Part shown: positions 12,514-23,839 of the stretch, in pieces
Numbering within the stretch: position 1 is the first letter of the stretch
Layout: each line of letters begins with the position of its first letter
Assembly: GCA_002197995.1 (NCBI GenBank)
Contig: NGZR01000008.1
Span: forward strand, 186,001-250,000
DNA: 64,000 nucleotides
Direction: 5' to 3'
Source: Gaeumannomyces sp. JS-464
Taxonomy: Eukaryota > Ascomycota > Sordariomycetes > Magnaporthales > Magnaporthaceae
Position numbers and translations under genes: made by a program
Notes under the pieces: generated by a model
Told to the model about the DNA's origin: nothing
Database searches by the model: none
The model's input: the letters and a program-made list of their open reading frames with translations, nothing else

Positions 12514-12975
12514 GTGGGATTCCCCTTGCTATTTGCTAAGAAAAAGGACCTTTTGGACCCGTTAAAACCCGTTATTAACTATAGGGACTTTAACTTTAAA
12601 ACGATACCGATCCGTTATCCTATTCCTTTAATTACCAAGTTCCAAAACCGCTTCCGGAATGCGAAATGGATAACTAAAATCGATTTAAAAACCGGATTTA
12701 ATTTTATTTGCATAAAAAAAGGGCACGAATAGCTTACGGCCTTCCGATGCAAGTACGGGCTTTTCGAGTTTACGGTTATGCCTATAGGACTTATTAACGC
12801 CTTTGCAACCTTCCAAAACCTTATAAACCATATTTTTATAAACTTAATTAACGCGGGACTTTTCGTGTACTTCGACGACTTTTTAATTTACGCAAAAACG
12901 GAAAAACAGCACGACGAACTAGTTAAGGAAATCTTACAACGCTTAACGGACCACCACCTAACCGTAACCCTTTAA
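12514..12975 (+). pseudogene. Reverse transcriptase of the outer chromovirus
   Basis: Two open pieces separated by one stop give a Ty3-type reverse transcriptase: KPVINYRDFN, IDLKTGFN (family: DLRxAYH), KYGLFEFTVMPIGLINAFATF (family: FGLxNAPATFQ) and VYFDDFLIYA with both catalytic Asp intact (12868-12879). It is the best preserved catalytic domain in the nest. RNase H follows to about 13675, ending in a HYKPGKQNDKADMLL stretch typical of gypsy RNase H. Confidence 0.88.
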
Positions 12976-14029
12976 AATGCGTTTAATTAACCATAAAGTT
13001 AAAATTTCTCGGTTATATTATAAGACCTTAAAACATCTCCATGTTTAATAATAAAATTTAAGCTATTATTAACTGGGAACTACCAAAAACCTTAAAAAAT
13101 TGCCAATCGTTCGTCGGCTTCGCTAACTTTTACAAAAGGTTTATTAAAAACTTTTTTACTATATGCGGCTTTTAACCACTGCTAATTTCCCTTCCCAAAG
13201 CGCAATAGTCGTGGACTTAAAAATGCAATAGTCCTTTAAGCAATTTAAAAAAGCATTTATAACACCCCCGATATTTCGGCATTTTAACCTTAAACCCCGC
13301 ACAAATGGAACCGATTCCTCGGATTTTGCCCATAGCGCGATTTTCTCGCAAAAGGACCTCGCGATTAACAAGCTACATCCTATCGCTTTTCACTTTCGTA
13401 AATAACCTCGGCAAAAATTAACTACGAGATTTACGACAAGGAGCTCCTAACCATTATCGACAGTTTCGGCAGGTGGCGACACTACCTCGAAAAAGCTAAG
13501 CACCGGATAGAAATCTATATAAACCACCGGAACTTGGAATACTTTTTACCGCAAAAGTTTTAAACAAAGCGGTAAGCAAAATGGGCCTAGCAGTTATTTA
13601 ATTACAATTTTATAATTCATTATAAGCCGGGCAAGCAAAACGATAAGGCCGATATGCTGTTAAAATTAGCTTAACACAGGCTTAAAAAAGGGGGAATGAA
13701 AATTAGCCGATAACGACGATTTTGCAAAAAAAAACACTTCCTAAAAGCAAAAACAGCGGCCATAAAAACAAAAAACGCGATAAAAAAAGCTTAAAAACCG
13801 TTATTAGTACTCCTTTTAGCAGTTAAACTTTGTAATATTCCCACGATATAATGGATTACGAAATTTACCGACAAAATCCGCAAAGCCGGCGAGTCGAATC
13901 CTAAGTACCAAGGCCATTTGCAAAAGCCGAAAAAGGAAAAAAAGGTAGAAAATGGACTTTTATATCGCAAAAATAAACTGTGGGTGCCAAACGCCTTATA
14001 AAAAGAAGTCCTTAAATCCGAATACGACA

Positions 14030-15105
14030 TAAAAGTCGCCGGACATATAGGCATAAACAAAACCCTCGAGTCACGCGCCACTTTTGGTGGCCGGATATCG
14101 AGGAAAGCGTTCGGAAATACGTAAAAAGTTGCCTGGAATGCCAAAAAACAAGGCTTTAAAACACGCGCCATTTAAACCCCTTTAACCTATAAAGCTGCAT
14201 TACCAGCCCTGGAAAACTATGGTTTAAACTTTATTACGAACCTTTTTTAAGCGACAAATGTAACTTAATTTAGGTAATGGTAAACCCATTTACCAAATGG
14301 CGCATTTCGTACCTTTTAAAGTAAAAGGCAAAAAAACGGATAATTTTATCCGAATATTCGTTAAAAAATACTGGCGATTACACGGTATGCTATTAAATAT
14401 TATTTTAAATAAAAATTCCAAATTTACAAGCCATTTATGGAAAGATTTCCTCCGCCTAGTAAAAATTAGCTTAAAATAAACACGGCCTTCCACCTTTAAA
14501 CGGATGGATAAACCGAAAGGTTTAACTAAAGCCTCGAAACCTACCTCCGGTCGTTCGTTAACTATAAAATAACTAACTGGGTCGACCTATTCCCTATAGC
14601 GGAGTTTACCTATAATAACACGGCTTCGGCAAGTACCACTGTTACCCTTTTTTTTACCAATTACGAATACCACCCGGCTTCCATAATCCTCCTTTCCTAA
14701 GTCGAACAAAAACCCGAACAGCAAGCTATATAGCTATTGGATAACCTAAATACACTAAAAGGCCAAAAATGCCTAAAAAAAGCCAGGGAACGAATAAAGC
14801 ATTAAGCAAACAAAAAACGAAACCCTCCGCCGGTTTTAACGAAAGGGCAATTTGTTATACTTAACGCCCGCCACGTTAAAACTCGGCGACCCGCCAAAAA
14901 ACTCGACTTTAAAATGCTTAAACCCTTCCAAATCACGAAGGTCATTTCGCCCTCCGCCGTACGTTTAAAACTCCCTAAAATATGGAAAATCCACGACGCT
15001 TTTCACGTATCACTTATCGAGCCCTACCGCGCCGGTATCCAAAAAAGGCTAAACCCGGACCAAATCTTCGGGAAGCCCCCCAATCGAAGCAAAACACTTC
15101 GTTAA
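14030..15105 (+). pseudogene. Integrase of the outer chromovirus, cut off by the copia insertion
   Basis: The core around 14297-14479 reads MAHFVPFKVKGKKTDNFIRIF, then ILNKNSKFTSHLWKDF where the family has a catalytic Asp (D to N). At 14914-15030 is the conserved C-terminal block PFQITKVISPSAVRLKLP followed by IHDAFHVSLIEPYR. The frame then runs into the copia LTR at 15107, and the remaining chromodomain lies beyond that element. Confidence 0.85.
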
Positions 15106-15106
15106 C

Positions 15107-15273
15107 TGTTAAAGGTGGCCTAAAGTCACGTAAGTGGCAACTGGTGCCCCACAGCTTTAAACCTATGCACTGGCCTTAATATTTTGGCCTGCGCGCGCCT
15201 TAACCCGCGATCCAGTAAAGTAGCCAAAAAACAATTACCAATTACTTCGGGTGCCTATTATCGCGCACTTCCA
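15107..15273 (+). repeat. Left LTR of the copia element
   Basis: 167 bp. It differs from the right copy by about 18 transitions, all C/T or G/A, in CpA, CpT and CpC contexts. Every CpG, including a CGCGCGCG block, is unchanged. Confidence 0.93.
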
Positions 15274-16878
15274 TTAAGTTATAAGCCCTCGCGCCACCGT
15301 TAACGATATTCTACCTAATTAGGAAAGATTAACGGTGCACGAGTTGTTTCCCGTTGCTTGCGTTCTCCCGCCGTGAATTACGGGCGAGGCGCAGCAGTTA
15401 AAAAACCGTTAAACGACAATTAACAAAAACCGCGTTCGGCGCCGATTAGCAACCATAATAAAGCAATAACGATAACCCTTTTAACGCTTAAAAGCACCAT
15501 TTCCCTTGCAATTTAACGCTTTTATACGCGTTAAAAGTGCTAACAAAGTTGCCAAAATGGCGGAATACCGCGAAATCGCAGTAAAGGTCCCGGATTTGCT
15601 AAAGCCTTTTAACTTGGAAATAAAAGCGCACTATCCGGGTGCATTTAACCGCTTCCCGCAATATTTCTTTCATATTTGCTAACCCTCCGGCTAAGCCGGT
15701 TAAAACGGAGGATTACGAAGCTGTACAGTTATGGGCTTTTAGGAGGTATTAACATGGTATTACATCCGTAATATATCGAAAAGGTAACCACGAACCTGGA
15801 AAAGGCCGGCTAAAACCGCCCTAAAAACGACGAAAATTAGGACCTAAAAGCTTTTTGGGATAAAATAGTTAGCATTATTAAAATTACCGCTAACGGCCGT
15901 TTTAACGCTTTAATTAACGAACATTATACAATTTCGGTGGAAAAGTTTAACGGTAACGTTAAAAAGTATACGAACCGCTAGTTACAAGTAAAACAAGCCC
16001 TGGATTAAACTAACATTAACATTCCGAATCGAATGCTTATAAGGAGCTTCGTTAACGGGCTTAGCGCCACTTACCCTTTTGCGGTAGTTATAGCTTTAGG
16101 GAGTTATAAAGGCGAGCGCCGCATTCCCGCTAACTTTATTTCGAAAGTGCTCGAAAACACGGCGGTTATAAAGGCTTCGGAATCGAAAGCTATAACTAAC
16201 ACTAATAAAAAGCCAAAAGGATTTTAAAAGCCGAGGCTTTGCAATAAAAAGGGTTGCACTATCGTTTCGCGTGCTCCTTACCACGATAAGTGCGGTAAGC
16301 ATTACAAAAGCGGTAACGATAACTGCTAACTCCTGCACCTTAAACTTAAGGAGGCTTAAAAGGCCAAATATCCGGAACGGCGCTTTTAGCGAGGCAATAA
16401 GGCAGCTAACGAGGCTATAGCCAACCCGAAAGCTACCGATTATACTAGTAATGTGCCGGTTAATCGGGGCAGTGCCAGCTAATATAATATGGCCAATACC
16501 GTTTTAAGCAATGTTAATAGTGCCCGTAACGCCGTAATAATCGATTCCGGCTCGTTTAAACACCACTTTAACGATCGCAAATAGTTCACCTCGCTAAAAA
16601 AGCGCGAGGTCCCTTATAACGCTACCACGGCCAACGGCGGCGCCCAAGTTTCCGTTAAAAAAGGCACCGTCGAAATGCATTAGCGTAACAAAACGGGCGT
16701 TATTACAGTTACTTTATAGGCAATTTTTACGCCTAAGTCCCTTTTTAACCTTTTTAACCTTAGCAAAATGCGCAAAGCAGGCTTAAAAAACGATTAAACC
16801 GATTACTTCGTAACGCCCGACGACAAATGGTTAAACAGTTACCAAATTAACAATAACGTATTAATTATTAACGTTAAC

Positions 16879-17268
16879 GTGCCCGCAAGCGCGCCCCCGG
16901 GCCTTATAGCTTTAAGTAACGCACTTAACGGAAAAAACCGACCGACGGAAGCTAACGCACCAACCACGACAAAGCGCCCGGTGCCTTACGTAATAATGCA
17001 TCGGCGCTTAATGCATATTAATAAGGAAGCGGTAATAACGGCTTACCGCGTTGCAGGTATTAAAGTTAGCTATTTCGAAGCATTAAAGCATACCTGTAAC
17101 GGCTGTTTAAAAAGCAAAGCGACCCAAATTATTAGCAATCGTCACTTCCACCGCATTACCCGCCTTTTAGGCCGTATTTATATAAATACATTAACCATTT
17201 CGCCTATTTTATACGGCGGATATAATTACGCCGTTTATATTACTAATAAGGCAATTACTTTTAATTAG
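16879..17268 (+). pseudogene. Copia gag-pre-integrase and start of integrase
   Basis: A 129-codon open stretch reads MHRRLMHINKEAV followed by HTCNGCLKSK, the H-H-C-C zinc-binding module preceding copia integrase, then RLLGRIYINTLTISP and NYAVYITNKA from the core. Further on, TDGSTEF and PEINSIVKRANRTI correspond to the second Asp and the Glu motif (family: NGIVERANRT), with Glu changed to Lys. Confidence 0.85.
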
Positions 17269-19233
17269 GTAATTTTTGCAATTAGCAAAGCTAGTACGGA
17301 GATTTTTACGAAAGTTTGTAATTGGATTAGCTATATTAAATTCCAATTAGGCATTAAAATATAAGCAATCCATACGGACGGTAGCACGGAATTTAACCCG
17401 GAAAAGCTAAAAGCTTATTACATTACTTAAAATAAAACTTACGAAATTAACCCGGCGCGATGCCCGGAAATAAATAGCATCGTTAAACGTGCTAACCGTA
17501 CTATACTTAACGCGGTTTGCACCGGGATTAACGCTAACGGCTTATATAAAAAGTACTGGGTATATGCTTTGCAAGCAGCGAAAAAGGTGCTAAACTACAC
17601 CCTAAATACAGCTTTTAACGGCAAAAAAAGCCCGCACGAAGCGTAAGCAAAAGCAATCGGTTTTAATAAGGAGTATTACTAACCATTAATCCGTACCTTT
17701 CGCATTTGGGGCGCGGTCGCCTAAGTGTTAATTAAAAACGGCAAACAGGCTAAAGCTAATAAAATGGCCTTTAAAGTAACGAGGGGCCGGCTTATAAGCT
17801 AAAAAAGCCTTTATAACGAAATCCTGCTAATTAAACCGGATGGTACTAACAAGGTTTTCCGTTACCGTAACGCACGAATTAACGAAAGCGTTAATAAGCG
17901 CCGGAAATCGCCTTATAACTTTATTAAAAAGGCGATTACCACTAATACGGTTAACGAAGCCGTTATTAAGGACTTTTATTTTACAATAGGCACTTAAGTT
18001 TACAATATTAGCCCAATTACTAATTCCACCGACAGTAACGATAGTAACACCGGTGCAACTGGCGATACTGCCGGCTTCGGAAGTAATAACGATTTATCGC
18101 CTGCGGAAAAAACCGGGGAAACTAAAACGGGGACGAGGAACCTGCCGTTACAAAGCTTAAAAAGCTTAAAAAGCCCGCCGGCCCGGGCATGCCAACACCC
18201 GAAGGAATTCCCAAGCTCGGTAACGAGGCGGTTACGGTACCCGCAGCGCCCAAAAAAAAAACCTGCAAAAAGCGGCCGCCGCCCCGCCGAGTAACCGGCG
18301 ATTAAGGGAGCGCTTAACGGCTTTTAAACATTATAAAATCCTAACATTAAAAACTTGCAAAAAGAGGGAGCCCGCGGAAGCATTTACAACGGCTCGCTTC
18401 GAGCTTAAAAATATTAAAAAAGTGGCGGAAAAGGATCCGGGTAACCCTAAAAGCGCCGAAAACGACGAAAGCTTTTACAGCTTTAATACGAATATTAAAA
18501 CTGCCGAGGAAACTGCCCGAAAAACGGGTTTTGCACTCGTTAACATCACGTACCCGGATAACGATATCGTTTTACCTTAAAAAATCGGCGGCTTTAAAAT
18601 CCCTAACCTCGCGCTTTTTAGCGTCGCTACGGTACCGGGAACACCGTATATTCCGGCCTATTACTACGACGCGGTAAAGCACGAAACCGAATACGAGCGA
18701 TATTATAAGCCAGCAATATAAAAGCAAATTAACACGCTGCTTGAAAAAGGCACGTGGTGTTGGAAAAATTGCCCCCGGGCGCTAAAACACTGCCGGGCAA
18801 ATGGGTATACGTGTTTAAACTAACGCTTAACGGCGCTTTTAAAAAAATTAAAACGCGTTAGGTCGTTTGCGGCAATTACGACGATATTCCGGGCGAGGAT
18901 AAAGTTGCAACGTACGCAGCAATCGCTTATATAGCATTTACGAGGGTGTTTTTTATGCTTATAGCCGTTAACGACTTTAAATGCCGCCAATTCGATTTCG
19001 TGGCTGCTTATTTTAGCGCTATCGTATTTGGTAACGTTATAATATACGTATAGCAACTTTAAAGCATTCCGGTTAGGCAGAAAAGCTATTATTGCCGTTT
19101 AAAAAAAGCACTTTACGGCTTTCGCAAATCGCTTTTATGGTGGTATTAAACGATCATTCCGGAGCTCGAAGCATTTAGTTTTAGGCCGATTTATTAAAAC
19201 GTTTACTTTTACCGTAAAAAGGAAACGAGCGCT

Positions 19234-19380
19234 ATGCTATTGCTTTACGTAAACGATTTCCAAATTGCCGCTCGTACGGTTACGGAAATTAAAGCCATCG
19301 CTAACGAAGTGGGTAAGCGGTTCGAAATAACCGTTTTAAATAACGCAAAAACGTTCCTCGGCATGCAAATTGTAAAGGAT
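19234..19380 (+). pseudogene. Copia reverse transcriptase catalytic segment
   Basis: It reads LLLYVNDFQIAA, then KTFLGMQIVKD. This is the YVDD box and following block of Ty1/copia reverse transcriptase. The box is YVND (19246-19257) because the first Asp codon became AAC by G-to-A. Confidence 0.82.
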
Positions 19381-20319
19381 CGCTAGCGGAAAACTGTAAG
19401 CTTTTATTAACGCGATTATATTAATAAAATTATTACTAAATACGAACGGAAGGACTTTAAGGCAGTAAAAACGCTTTAGCTTTTTAGCTTTGTAATGCCG
19501 ATCATTTGGAACCCTTTCCCGCACGAGGAGGTTTTGCGCTACCAGTCGGAAATAGCGAGTATTAACTACCTCGCTAGCATTACTCGCCCTAATATCACGT
19601 ATACCGTAAAAAAGTTGCAAAAGGTTAATGCCAATCCCGGCAACGAGCATTTGGCATTGTTAAAGCACTTTTAGCGCTACATTATTGGCATTAAAAAGCT
19701 CGCGCTCACTTTTAACGGGCCTTTATAATGCCGAAGCGATAGGTTTAAAAGCTTACGAAAACGCCTCGTTCGCTAACTGCCTCCGTACGAGGGCATTTAC
19801 AAACGGCGTAATCGTTATGCTAGCGGGTGGTTTTATTTACTAGCAATTAAAAAAGCAAACTTTTATAACGACGTTAACGACGGAAGCGGAGTTCGTTAAC
19901 CTCCTGCTAACGGGCCGGGCTTTGCTTTAAATTAAAAGCATTTTAAAAGAAATTAAATACCTTTAGCGAAAAACTCTCGTGGTGCATACGAATAGCGCTA
20001 ACGCTTAAGCGACGGTGTTAAACCTATTGGAATTAGCCCGCACCCGCATAATCGACCTCCGCTACAAATGGGTAATCGATACTATAAAGCGTTAACTTTT
20101 CACCTTTAAGCTAATTAGCACGGCCAATATAAAGGCGGATGGTTTTACGAAAGGCCTAACGGCGAAAGGATAAGCGAGGTTTGTTATTTAGCTGGGAATG
20201 CAGCAAATGCCGCAGTAAACGGCTTACAAAAAAACCAGGGAAACACCACGAATTTGGAGGGTTACTACGTAAATGCGTGCTCGTAATGCTTTTAAGGCCG
20301 TTGCATGGCTTACGGGGGG

Positions 20320-20486
20320 TGTTAAAGGTGGCCTGGAGTTACGTGGGTGGCAACTGGTGCCCCACAGCTTTAGGCCTATGCACTGGCCCTGGTATTTTGG
20401 CCTGCGCGCGCCTTAGCCCGCGATCCAGTAAAGTAGCTAAGGAACAATTACCAATCACTTCGGGTGCTTGTTGTCGCGCACTTCCA
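20320..20486 (+). repeat. Right LTR of the copia element
   Basis: 167 bp partner of 15107-15273, followed directly by the TTAAC target duplication (20487-20491). It is less mutated than the left copy. Confidence 0.93.
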
Positions 20487-20533
20487 TTAACCAAATTAAA
20501 AACTCCATAATAAGCCCTACAAAAAAGGTGTTA

Positions 20534-20640
20534 TACCGTGTCCGGTGGCAAAAATATACTAAAAAATCCGATAAAACATAAAAACTATGGAAGCACTTTA
20601 ACACGGACGAAGCCAAGGCCGAAATACGGGCCTTCCACTA
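20534..20640 (+). pseudogene. Chromodomain of the outer chromovirus
   Basis: After the copia element the outer frame resumes with YRVRWQKYTKKSDKT, one stop, then WKHFNTDEAKAEIRAFH. This fits the chromodomain pattern (YLVKWxGY ... TWE ... L ... A ... I ... FH). In chromoviruses this module follows integrase and targets insertion to heterochromatin. Its presence classifies the outer element. Confidence 0.7.
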
Positions 20641-20784
20641 ACGAAACCCCGACAAGCCCCGTAACGAGCGCGTACCCCCGTCCCCGGGTTCCAAACGCAA
20701 AGCAAGCCAAGCACCCCAAACACCCAAAAAGCAAAGGATAGTATAAAGAGAGCCTCGGGACGCGCCCTAAAAGGAAGGGGATAA

Positions 20785-21124
20785 TGTTACACGGGGACCT
20801 CCCCGGTGCCCAAAGACAGGCATTAACGCCCAAAGGCATGCAAAAAGAACCAACAGGAAAAAAGGATGGTTAACCAGGACTGCTGGTTGGCGCGGTCCAA
20901 AAGGTTACAAGTCCCCCCCCACAGGACCAACGACCGGACTGCGCCACAACCCTCATTTAAATACGTACCCTAGGACTCAGCACGGGCCACCCGGCGGTCC
21001 ATAAAAAGGAGGCAGAACTCTGAGGATCCCTCAGCAGATTCTGCCTCCTCAAGCATCTCCTAGAGGTCTTAAAAGATTATTAATAAATTGATTCATTCCA
21101 AGCCGACACAGTCCCCTTGTTACA
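20785..21124 (+). repeat. Right LTR of the outer chromovirus
   Basis: 340 bp, TGTTACACGG to TTGTTACA. Its last half is nearly unmutated. Its final bases supply the premature stop (TAA on the - strand, 21120-21122) that now ends the neighbouring Clr5-domain frame. Confidence 0.93.
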
Positions 21125-23839
21125 CTTCGTCATCTCCAGGTTCTTCCTGGTCCGTCTGCTCGACAAGAATTTCTTCAGCAGGAAAGTCGCAAAAGTGTGT
21201 TCTTTCCCAAACATCCATGTTCATAAAATGGTATGAACATGTATCCTGGGCACGGGGAATAGGAGAAATCAAGGCGCTATTAGATGACACATTGCGTGTT
21301 ATAAACCAACCGCAAGATGTGAAATCTTTTAGCATGCCACTGGCAATCAACGGGAGACCGGAAGCGTCGAGAGTGGCATCCAGGCTTTGTTGCAGGAGTT
21401 GAAGATCAAAGTTAGGTGAGATCCAAGGCTGGCTTTCCTGAAGTCTTCTGTAGGTAACCAGCTCCGCCTGCACCGCAGCCCACAGCCGGCCCAATGCCGG
21501 GCTTCCGCAGAAGGTGTTACGGGATAGTTCGTCTGCAGATTCGGCCCAGTGCTCACACCTGAACGTGGAGGGCGGGTCATGTGCATGTGCTGTTTCGGCG
21601 ATGGAGATGATTTTGGCAAAGATGTCCCAACCGAGACGAGTCTCGTGGGTCCATGCATTGTTGGGCCGTGCCTGAAGTGCACGAGCGAGGTCCAGTGGGG
21701 TGATGGGTCCATGCTCGCACTGTTCTCCAACAGAGGTGTCGATCAGAACCCGACATGAGAGGTCGGACTTTTGCAGAGGATCTGCCCCCAGACTCAGCAT
21801 GCAGCAAAGAACTGCGATGGCGCCGAAAAGAGTTTTCCCGGTGATCCCCGTGTTGCAAGGTAGTATGCAACCACAACGAGGGCGTGTAGTGACCCTAGGG
21901 TGAGCTGTTTGTCACAACGCCCGCAGGCTCGGACGAAGATGCCGGATTGAGTGTTGATGTCGGGGCTCCAGGGCAGTGTAAAGATCTGTATGATAGAGTG
22001 GCAGATTGCCTGAGCCGCGGTGTGGCAAAAGACATGCTTCCAGGACATGGGCACCGAAGTGTGGCCAGATGCGAAAAGCCGACGCGTGCAAGGCGAGTCG
22101 AGGTCGTATCTCCCGCAAATATCGACGCCATCTCCAGGAAATCTCTCTGGTCTGGCAAACGAGCTGCAGACATCTGCCGGTCGAGCGGAGGTGTGGGACC
22201 GAAGGATAGTGACCATTAACACGTCGAGAACTGTGTGGCCGTTGTCATTATGTAAAGGGACGAGATAGATAATGATTCATCCAGAGAATCACAGAGTATT
22301 TTCATGGTCACACAACAGCCCTTTGCGCCGCGTAGGTTCGCTGCAGCCATATGAAATGGGTGTGTTCTTGCTAGGAGCTCCTGAACCTCCTCATTGGGGT
22401 ACTCGTTAAGCTCGGTCAAGTGGTCGTATTCCCGGCTATAATGGAAAAGGCATATGCCTCCGCTTCAAGCTGGGAATTCGACTTATCCAATGCCGCCGAC
22501 ACATTGGGGGATGATACCGGAAGGGATGTGTTGGCCCCGGTAAAAGAACCAGAAGTGATGCCCTCTCATGACTTCGGGGAGGGTTCGGTCGTACTCGGTC
22601 CAAGGTCTCCAGGTCGCCTCGTCCTCGATGTCTTGTTCGTCTGGGGCTACCACCGCGCCACCTGAGTCTGGGACCCATTCCGTAACTCTAACCTCGTGCT
22701 TGTAATGGATGAACCATCGACAAAGCATAGTGGGGGGCTTAGGAAAATCGACGGGAAGCACCGAGGTTGGTGTGATTGGAAGGGCATGGATTGGTCGCGA
22801 GGGTGGGCTGGCGCCTGCCGCCTGAGCTCCAAGGCTTCTTGCCTCAATGAGGTCGGCAGTCCAATGAGTGGGCCCTTTGCCAAAGTACTTGGCGGACATG
22901 AAGGAGAAGAGAAACAGGTCGTGAAACCAGACAGAAGCGGCCCTAGATGTTGACAATTAGCATCTTCGACCTTGCACCAAGGAAAGGGTCATTAAAAAAG
23001 CATGAAGATTTCTCACTTTTGCTCAACCGGGTCGAGGGATTTGAGCCCCATTGACCGTCCCTGAAGAAACAACCGACGTGATCGAGCGATGCTGTCTTTC
23101 GCAAGGCCTGGGTAGTCGGCGAGGGAGCGTTGACGGGGCCCCAGGGGATAGAGCATCCGCGGCAGGACTATTGACCGTGAAGAAAGGGGGCGTGGCTGGC
23201 GACGAATGATCGAAGGGGGCACTCCTGGTCGGAAACAGCGCGTAGAACGGGAAGTTCCACTGCAAGATGCTATTCTGCTGTTAGTGGCCGTGGGTGGTAA
23301 ATCAGGGTTCAGTTTATCAGAGGATGCCACTTACAAACCGGCAAGATGGCAGGCAGCGATGCTGCTCCCTTCTTGCTTCTCTCGTTCGCATATCTTCTCA
23401 GCTGTGCCTTCGCGTTCTCTGACAAGGCTTTGTCGAGGCCCCCCTTGGCAAGCACAATGTCGGAAGTGCTTGCGCCCGCGCGAGATCGTTTTGCGTGTCG
23501 CTGAATGATCTTTTCCTTCTCTGTAGCGGTGATGCGCCTGTGAATATTCCAGGACTTGAATCGATAGCGGTAATGTGCTGGCCTGGATAGGAGATAGTTT
23601 GGAGACGGTGAGTTGATGCCGAGAAGGGACCGGAGAAGAGTGGTTGTGATGAAGTAGATAGGCTTCCGAGGCTGAACTTACTGCGCGTCAAACCCGTATG
23701 TCTCCTTCATGTGCTTGGCCACCTTGGCGATCGTCATATCTTGGCCGATGAAGAGGTCGACAATGATGTCCTTGAGCAAGGGCCACCACTTGTCGTGGGG
23801 GATGGTGCGGTCCATGGCGGGATCTGGGAGTTCGGCCAT
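21120..23839 (-). pseudogene. Clr5-domain gene, frameshifted and truncated by the LTR nest
   Basis: Start chosen at 23839 (MAELPDPAMDRTIPH). Exon 1 (23682-23839) reads WWPLLKDIIVDLFIGQDMTI, then a 99 bp intron with GTAAGT donor. Exon 2 (from 23582) continues HYRYRFKSWNIHRRI. Together they form the Clr5 DNA-binding-type domain (about residues 14-75). The C-terminal half matches long fungal Clr5 proteins: HPFHMAAANLRGAKGCC, GHTVLDVLMVTILRSH, FPGDGVDICGRYD, MSWKHVFCHT, TLGSLHALVVVAYYLA, GKTLFGAIAVLCCMLSLGAD, LWAAVQAELVTYRRL. These blocks need at least four one-base corrections to join (about 22540, 22435, 22245, 21838). The frame ends 1 residue into the LTR instead of about 20 residues later. 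Middle exons (22950-23400) are unresolved. The role in the family is unproven; chromatin or DNA binding is suggested by Clr5 of fission yeast. Confidence 0.8.

Larger units (their letters stand above)
15107..20486 (+). mobile_element. Ty1/copia retrotransposon nested in the chromovirus
   Basis: LTRs of exactly 167 bp (15107-15273, 20320-20486) start TGTTAAAG and end CTTCCA, flanked by TTAAC on both sides (15102-15106 and 20487-20491). The + strand interior runs protease (DSG at 16543-16551), gag-pre-integrase HHCC (about 16990-17130), integrase (17160-17650), reverse transcriptase (about 18700-19370) and RNase H (about 19835-20095). Integrase before reverse transcriptase defines Ty1/copia. 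A G-rich stretch (20314-20319) abuts the right LTR. Stops are frequent, so it is inactive. Confidence 0.93.
528..21124 (+). mobile_element. Outer Ty3/gypsy chromovirus, interrupted by two further elements
   Basis: LTRs of about 340 bp start TG and end CA. Inside, on the + strand and in order, are gag with a CCHC knuckle (about 11478), protease (about 11840), reverse transcriptase (12514-12975), RNase H (about 13390-13675), integrase (about 14030-15105) and a chromodomain (about 20534-20640). This order is that of a Ty3/gypsy chromovirus. A purine-rich tract just before the right LTR (20769-20784) fits a polypurine tract. Subtracting the two nested elements leaves about 8.1 kb. Many in-frame stops from hypermutation make it non-autonomous. 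The first insertion interrupts its 5' leader and the second separates integrase from chromodomain. Confidence 0.92.
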
